A stretch of DNA of 61,174 nucleotides from positions 1 to 61,174 of the forward strand of contig CAJUOV010000013.1 in the NCBI GenBank assembly GCA_910588695.1. The letters are read 5' to 3'. Shown here piece after piece: positions 57,855 through 61,174 of this stretch (within the stretch, counting starts at the first letter, position 1; every line of letters starts with the position of its first letter). The translations under genes were made by a program, and so were the position numbers. A model generated the notes under the pieces. That model worked only from the letters and a program-made list of their open reading frames with translations. It was not told where the DNA came from and did not search any database. Source of the DNA: an uncultured Christensenellaceae bacterium (GTDB taxonomy: Bacteria > Bacillota > Clostridia > Christensenellales > Borkfalkiaceae).

Positions 57855-59726
57855 ATGAAACACTTTTTTTCCGAAGGAACATACGACGCCGTAGTGATCG
57901 GCGCGGGACATGCGGGCTGCGAAGCAGCGCTCGCCCTCGCCCGCACGGGACAAAAAACCGTCATGCTCACCCTCAATCCCGATTCGATCGCATTTATGCC
58001 CTGCAACCCCTCCGTCGGCGGAACGGCAAAGGGACATTTGGTGCGCGAGATCGACGCTCTCGGCGGAGAGATGGGTCTGAACGCAGACAGAGCGACCCTG
58101 CAAATCCGTATGCTCAACCGCGGCAAGGGCGCGGCAGTACAGTCGTTGAGAGCGCAGACGGATAAAAACCTCTATCACCGCGAGATGAAAAAGGTGCTCG
58201 AACACACCGAAAATCTCAAAATCGTACAGGGCGAAGCGGCGGAAATTCTCACCGAAAACGGCAAAGTTACGGGCGTTAAAACAACTTACGGCGGAATTTT
58301 TTCCTGCCGCGCCGCAGTGATCGCGACGGGGGTCTATCTGAACGCGCGCACGATCACGGGCGAGCTCGTCAAAGAAAGCGGTCCGAACGGATTCGAACGG
58401 GCGACCGCGCTCACGAAAAATCTCGTCGAACTCGGCTACTCCGTGCGCCGTTTCAAAACGGGCACGCCCGCCCGCCTCGACGGAAGAACGGTAAACTATT
58501 CCGCTCTTTCCGTACAGAACGGAGAAGAGGTTTATCCCTTCTCTTTTCTCAACGACAGAGTTCCCGATACGCAGACGCCCTGTTACCTCGCCTACACCAA
58601 CCGAAACACGCACGAGGTGATTTTGAACAATCTCGACCGCGCCCCTCTCTATAACGGCGAAATCTCCTCGACGGGTCCCAGATACTGCCCTTCGATCGAA
58701 ACGAAAGTCGTTCGCTTTTCGGACAAAGAGCGTCACCAGCTCTTTTTGGAACCCGAAGGCGCGGACACGACCGAGGTGTACGTTCAAGGGCTCTCGACCT
58801 CTCTTCCGCACGACTTGCAGAAAGAGATGTACCGCACCGTCAGGGGGCTCGAACAGTGCGAGATCGTGCGCTACGCCTATGCGATCGAATACGACTGCAT
58901 CGACACTCTCGATTTATACCCCACCCTCGAATTCAAAAAAGTGGAAGGACTTTATACGGCGGGGCAGATCAACGGCACGAGCGGCTACGAAGAGGCGGCG
59001 GCGCAGGGTCTGATCGCGGGCTTGAACGCCTCGCTCAAACTGAGAAATCTCCCCCCTCTCGTACTTGGACGCGGAGAAGCGTATATCGGGGTACTCATCG
59101 ACGACCTTGTGACCAAGGGCACCGACGAACCTTACCGCATGATGACTTCGCGCGCGGAATACCGCCTGTATTTAAGGCAGGATAACGCCGATCTCAGACT
59201 TACGCAAAAGGGCTGCGACGCAGGGCTCGTGAGCGAAGAACGCTATCGGAAATTCTGCGAAAGAAAAATTCTGCGCGATCAGATTATCGCAACGCTGAAT
59301 TCGCGCGCCGAACAAAAAAAGGCGAACGAGCTCTGCGCAGAGCACGGATTCGCGCCCCTCACGGGCGGAGTGAGCTACGCCGATCTGTTGCGGCGGGGCG
59401 TTCCCCTTTCGGAGATCAGATCGAAATTTTCGATCTTGGAGGGATTTCCGCGCGACGTGATCGACAGCGCGGAGACAGAGATCCGCTACGAAGGATATCT
59501 GAAAAACAGTATGCGCGAAATCGAAAAGGCGAAAAAATCCGAAGAAAAAGAACTGCCCGCCGATCTTGATTACTCCAAGATCGAGGGGCTGCGCTTGGAA
59601 GCGCGCGAAAAGCTGCAACGCGTGCGCCCCTTGAACCTCGGACAGGCGGAACGCATTTCGGGGGTCAATCCCGCCGACGTCGCCGTGCTCGCGATCTATC
59701 TGAGTTTAAGGAAACAGAAATCATGA
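57855..59726 (+). CDS. mnmG: tRNA uridine-5-carboxymethylaminomethyl modification enzyme MnmG
   Basis: A 623-residue FAD protein that, with MnmE, forms cmnm5U34 in tRNAs. Rossmann motif VIGAGHAGCEAALA near 14, CNPSVGGTAKGHL near 48, FQTGTPAR-like FKTGTPARL near 205, and PGQINGT-like AGQINGTSGYEEAAAQG near 372 match the family. ATG 57855 lacks a Shine-Dalgarno and follows a terminator stem by a few bases, so its expression signal is unclear. In many Bacillota mnmG lies near the origin, as dnaA does. mnmE is not in the window. Confidence 0.97.
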   Translation: MKHFFSEGTYDAVVIGAGHAGCEAALALARTGQKTVMLTLNPDSIAFMPCNPSVGGTAKGHLVREIDALGGEMGLNADRATLQIRMLNRGKGAAVQSLRAQTDKNLYHREMKKVLEHTENLKIVQGEAAEILTENGKVTGVKTTYGGIFSCRAAVIATGVYLNARTITGELVKESGPNGFERATALTKNLVELGYSVRRFKTGTPARLDGRTVNYSALSVQNGEEVYPFSFLNDRVPDTQTPCYLAYTNRNTHEVILNNLDRAPLYNGEISSTGPRYCPSIETKVVRFSDKERHQLFLEPEGADTTEVYVQGLSTSLPHDLQKEMYRTVRGLEQCEIVRYAYAIEYDCIDTLDLYPTLEFKKVEGLYTAGQINGTSGYEEAAAQGLIAGLNASLKLRNLPPLVLGRGEAYIGVLIDDLVTKGTDEPYRMMTSRAEYRLYLRQDNADLRLTQKGCDAGLVSEERYRKFCERKILRDQIIATLNSRAEQKKANELCAEHGFAPLTGGVSYADLLRRGVPLSEIRSKFSILEGFPRDVIDSAETEIRYEGYLKNSMREIEKAKKSEEKELPADLDYSKIEGLRLEAREKLQRVRPLNLGQAERISGVNPADVAVLAIYLSLRKQKS

Positions 59727-60619
59727 TCAGAAAGGGACTGAAAAACTTTTTCGTCAATCTGAAATATTATTTCACTCCCCTCGGCGTGCTTGCGCTCGGC
59801 GCGATTCTGGGGCTTGCGATCGCCCTGCCCGTTGTGGCGCAATCGCTGAAAGAACTCCTCGAATACGCCTCTTCCGTCGAGGGCGTGCAGCTCGACTTTG
59901 CGGCGTTTCTGCATAGCATTCTCGACGCGGTGCTCGAACTCGACTGGCAGAATCCCTCTAAGGCGCTCGCAACCCTCATAAGCTCGGAATGGCTGAATCA
60001 GACTTTTGCCGACAGCATTTTTGCGCTCGTGCAGAACGCGGAGCCCGTCGCCGAACAGATTCTCGAAAAAATCGCCGCCTGCGTCTCGTCGTTCGTGGTC
60101 GCGGCGGTCGTTATCATCGTGCTCTCGATCCTCGGCGTTTTCGGCGGATTTTATGTAACGAAATATCTTGTCCGCAGAGAGATCGCCCGCCGCGCGTTCT
60201 GGAAATTTTTCCTCGTCTCTCTGGTGGACGCGGTGATCACGGCAGCGCTGCCCGTGCTCGTCGTCTGGCTGGGCGCGCTGTGGGAGCCGAGCGTCTATCT
60301 CGTCGTGCTCGCCCTGCCCCTTATCTGGAGCGCGATCGCGCTCTTGGAAGCGTACCTCGTGCACGGCGTAGGCAAATTAAAGCTCAAAGACGTGATCACG
60401 GTAAAGAGCTCCGCCCTGCTCATGCTCACGAACTTTTTGATTATTCTCATCGCTTCCGCCGCAACCTCCGTGATCTCCGCCCTCTTCGGCGATCTTGTGG
60501 GGCTGTTTTTGGGACTTCCCCTCTTGGAAATCGCGCTCATTGTGGGCAGCCTCAACGCGGAATCTTTCGTAAAAGAAACCGCCGAGCTCAAAGCGGAAGT
60601 CCGTCCCGCGGAAGCGTGA
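59723..60619 (+). CDS. polytopic membrane protein, unknown function
   Basis: A 298-residue protein with about six hydrophobic segments: near 18-40 (PLGVLALGAILGLAIALPVV), 127-150 (VVAAVVIIVLSILGVFGGFYV), 163-185, 190-212, 232-252 and 253-272. The large loop between the first two is amphipathic, and the C-terminus is short and polar. No transporter motif was recognised. It overlaps mnmG by four bases (ATGA), so it is coupled to it. It faces the next gene directly, with no gap. Confidence 0.65.
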   Translation: MIRKGLKNFFVNLKYYFTPLGVLALGAILGLAIALPVVAQSLKELLEYASSVEGVQLDFAAFLHSILDAVLELDWQNPSKALATLISSEWLNQTFADSIFALVQNAEPVAEQILEKIAACVSSFVVAAVVIIVLSILGVFGGFYVTKYLVRREIARRAFWKFFLVSLVDAVITAALPVLVVWLGALWEPSVYLVVLALPLIWSAIALLEAYLVHGVGKLKLKDVITVKSSALLMLTNFLIILIASAATSVISALFGDLVGLFLGLPLLEIALIVGSLNAESFVKETAELKAEVRPAEA

Positions 60620-60901
60620 TTATTTGCGCGGCGCTTGAAGTTCGAGAATGCATCTGATCTTACGAAGCGAGTTTTCGGTATCCCGCAGCACATTTTCAAT
60701 ACACTTTTTCTGTTCCTTTTCTTTCTGTTCCGCCGATGTCCAAAAGTCGCAGGATTTTTGATCTTCCAAAATTTCTCTTTTTTGTTCCGTTATAAATTTT
60801 TTCTTTTTGCAATGACCGTAGCATAACGAGAGGATCTGGGTATTGGAAATTGTATAGTGCCTGGCAAAATGTTTGCAGTTCCCGCAAGTTTTTTCTTCCA
60901 T
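60620..60901 (-). CDS. small cysteine-rich protein, unknown function
   Basis: A 93-residue protein with a probable zinc-binding N-terminal half: CGNCKHFARHY, then CYGHC, and a later CDFW, followed by a charged helix (EKEQKKCIENVLRD). Small proteins with this NCKHF...GHC pattern are common in gut Firmicutes but uncharacterised. AGAGGTTAAAC precedes ATG 60901. It converges directly on the membrane-protein gene with no spacer. Confidence 0.6.
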   Translation of the reverse strand: MEEKTCGNCKHFARHYTISNTQILSLCYGHCKKKKFITEQKREILEDQKSCDFWTSAEQKEKEQKKCIENVLRDTENSLRKIRCILELQAPRK

Positions 60902-61174
60902 AGTTTAACCTCTTTTTGATATATTTGATTTTATTTTAACATATTACAATTCAAATTTGTTGAAAGTCCTAAAAATTGGGACTTCTATTTTTTACCGTCA
61001 TTAACCGAAAATTTTAATAAACCACAATACGTGGACAGAAAATTTTCCTGTACAATTACACTATAATATTTTTCATTAAAAGTCACAGAGTATAGAAAAT
61101 TCTATAAAATTTTTTACATAACAATAATAATCCACCCGCATAGCGGGTGGTATTTCATTTTCGGGCATAGCCCT
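60902..61174. other. AT-rich right-edge intergenic region
   Basis: 273 bases without a gene, much richer in A/T than the rest of the window. It holds an inverted repeat AAGTCC / GGACTT (60964-60984), a dyad TATAGAA-N2-TTCTATA (61091-61106) and the CCACCCGC hairpin near the end. No tRNA or open frame was recognised; the next gene lies outside. Confidence 0.5.
61132..61150. repeat. hairpin CCACCCGC / GCGGGTGG at the window edge
   Basis: A perfect 8-bp stem with an ATA loop in AT-rich flanks. It could be a terminator of a gene to the right, or a subterminal hairpin of an IS200/IS605-like element. Too little flanking sequence is present to decide. Confidence 0.4.

Noticed and set aside
1..61174. 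CRISPR arrays, tRNA or rRNA genes, prophage
   Set aside because: No regularly spaced direct repeats, cloverleaf-like sequence or phage structural genes were recognised by eye in the gaps; a tRNAscan or CRISPR search was not possible here.

Overview
The window reads as chromosomal DNA of an anaerobic, gut-type Bacillota (Clostridia-like) bacterium. The evidence is gene content and order: a comM-dprA-topA-trmFO-hslV-hslU block, folate-type TrmFO, PdxS/PdxT pyridoxal phosphate synthase, QueH, RuvX with DUF1292, a YugP-type zinc peptidase, a VanW protein, many lipoproteins with short Firmicutes signal peptides, and good Shine-Dalgarno sites and sigma-A promoters. Genus and species cannot be read from the sequence. 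No tRNA, rRNA, CRISPR array, prophage or complete insertion sequence was recognised.

Layout, left to right. (1) 1-4.2 kb: the end of a BspA-like leucine-rich-repeat lipoprotein, then argH-yggS and a zinc-dependent phospholipase C-like gene on the plus strand. (2) 4.3-17.8 kb, all minus strand: a carbohydrate/nucleoside utilisation locus. In transcription order it is ribokinase, LacI-type regulator, two CUT1 permeases, a lipoprotein solute-binding protein, a nucleoside hydrolase, a secreted CBM-like protein, and three related beta-propeller lipoproteins. A sigma-A promoter with LacI-type palindromes sits in front. (3) 18-21 kb: ruvX/DUF1292 (fused in frame), pdxS, pdxT and queH as one operon. 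(4) 21-24 kb: small or unknown genes, including a tandem Myb-like protein and a cyclophilin-like lipoprotein. (5) 23.9-27.6 kb: rpmG-secE-nusG-rplK-rplA-rplJ-rplL with an L10 leader. (6) 27.7-33.7 kb: one gene for a 1982-residue modular surface lipoprotein. (7) 33.9-37.8 kb: obgE-yhbY-nadB-nadC. (8) 37.8-40.4 kb: two small plus-strand membrane-protein genes, then glyA on the minus strand. (9) 40.4-53.3 kb: a ten-gene minus-strand run from a GT-C-like membrane protein through comM, dprA, topA, trmFO, hslV, a SUKH-like membrane protein, hslU, hisS and trxA. (10) 53.3-61.2 kb: rplS, vanW and recF on the minus strand, then dnaA, mnmG and a membrane protein on the plus strand, and an AT-rich right edge.

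The most interesting system is region 2. A cell-surface set of propeller lipoproteins and a CBM-like protein is paired with an ABC importer that has no ATPase of its own, a cytosolic N-ribohydrolase and ribokinase. The simplest reading is capture of a ribose-containing polymer or conjugate, import, N-glycosidic cleavage, and phosphorylation of the released ribose. This is inference; the substrate is unknown. Other points worth attention are the RuvX-DUF1292 read-through with a preserved internal ribosome binding site, a SUKH-like gene inside hslVU, apparently leaderless promoters for obgE and ruvX, and the divergent recF/dnaA junction where gene polarity switches, which may lie near the replication origin.
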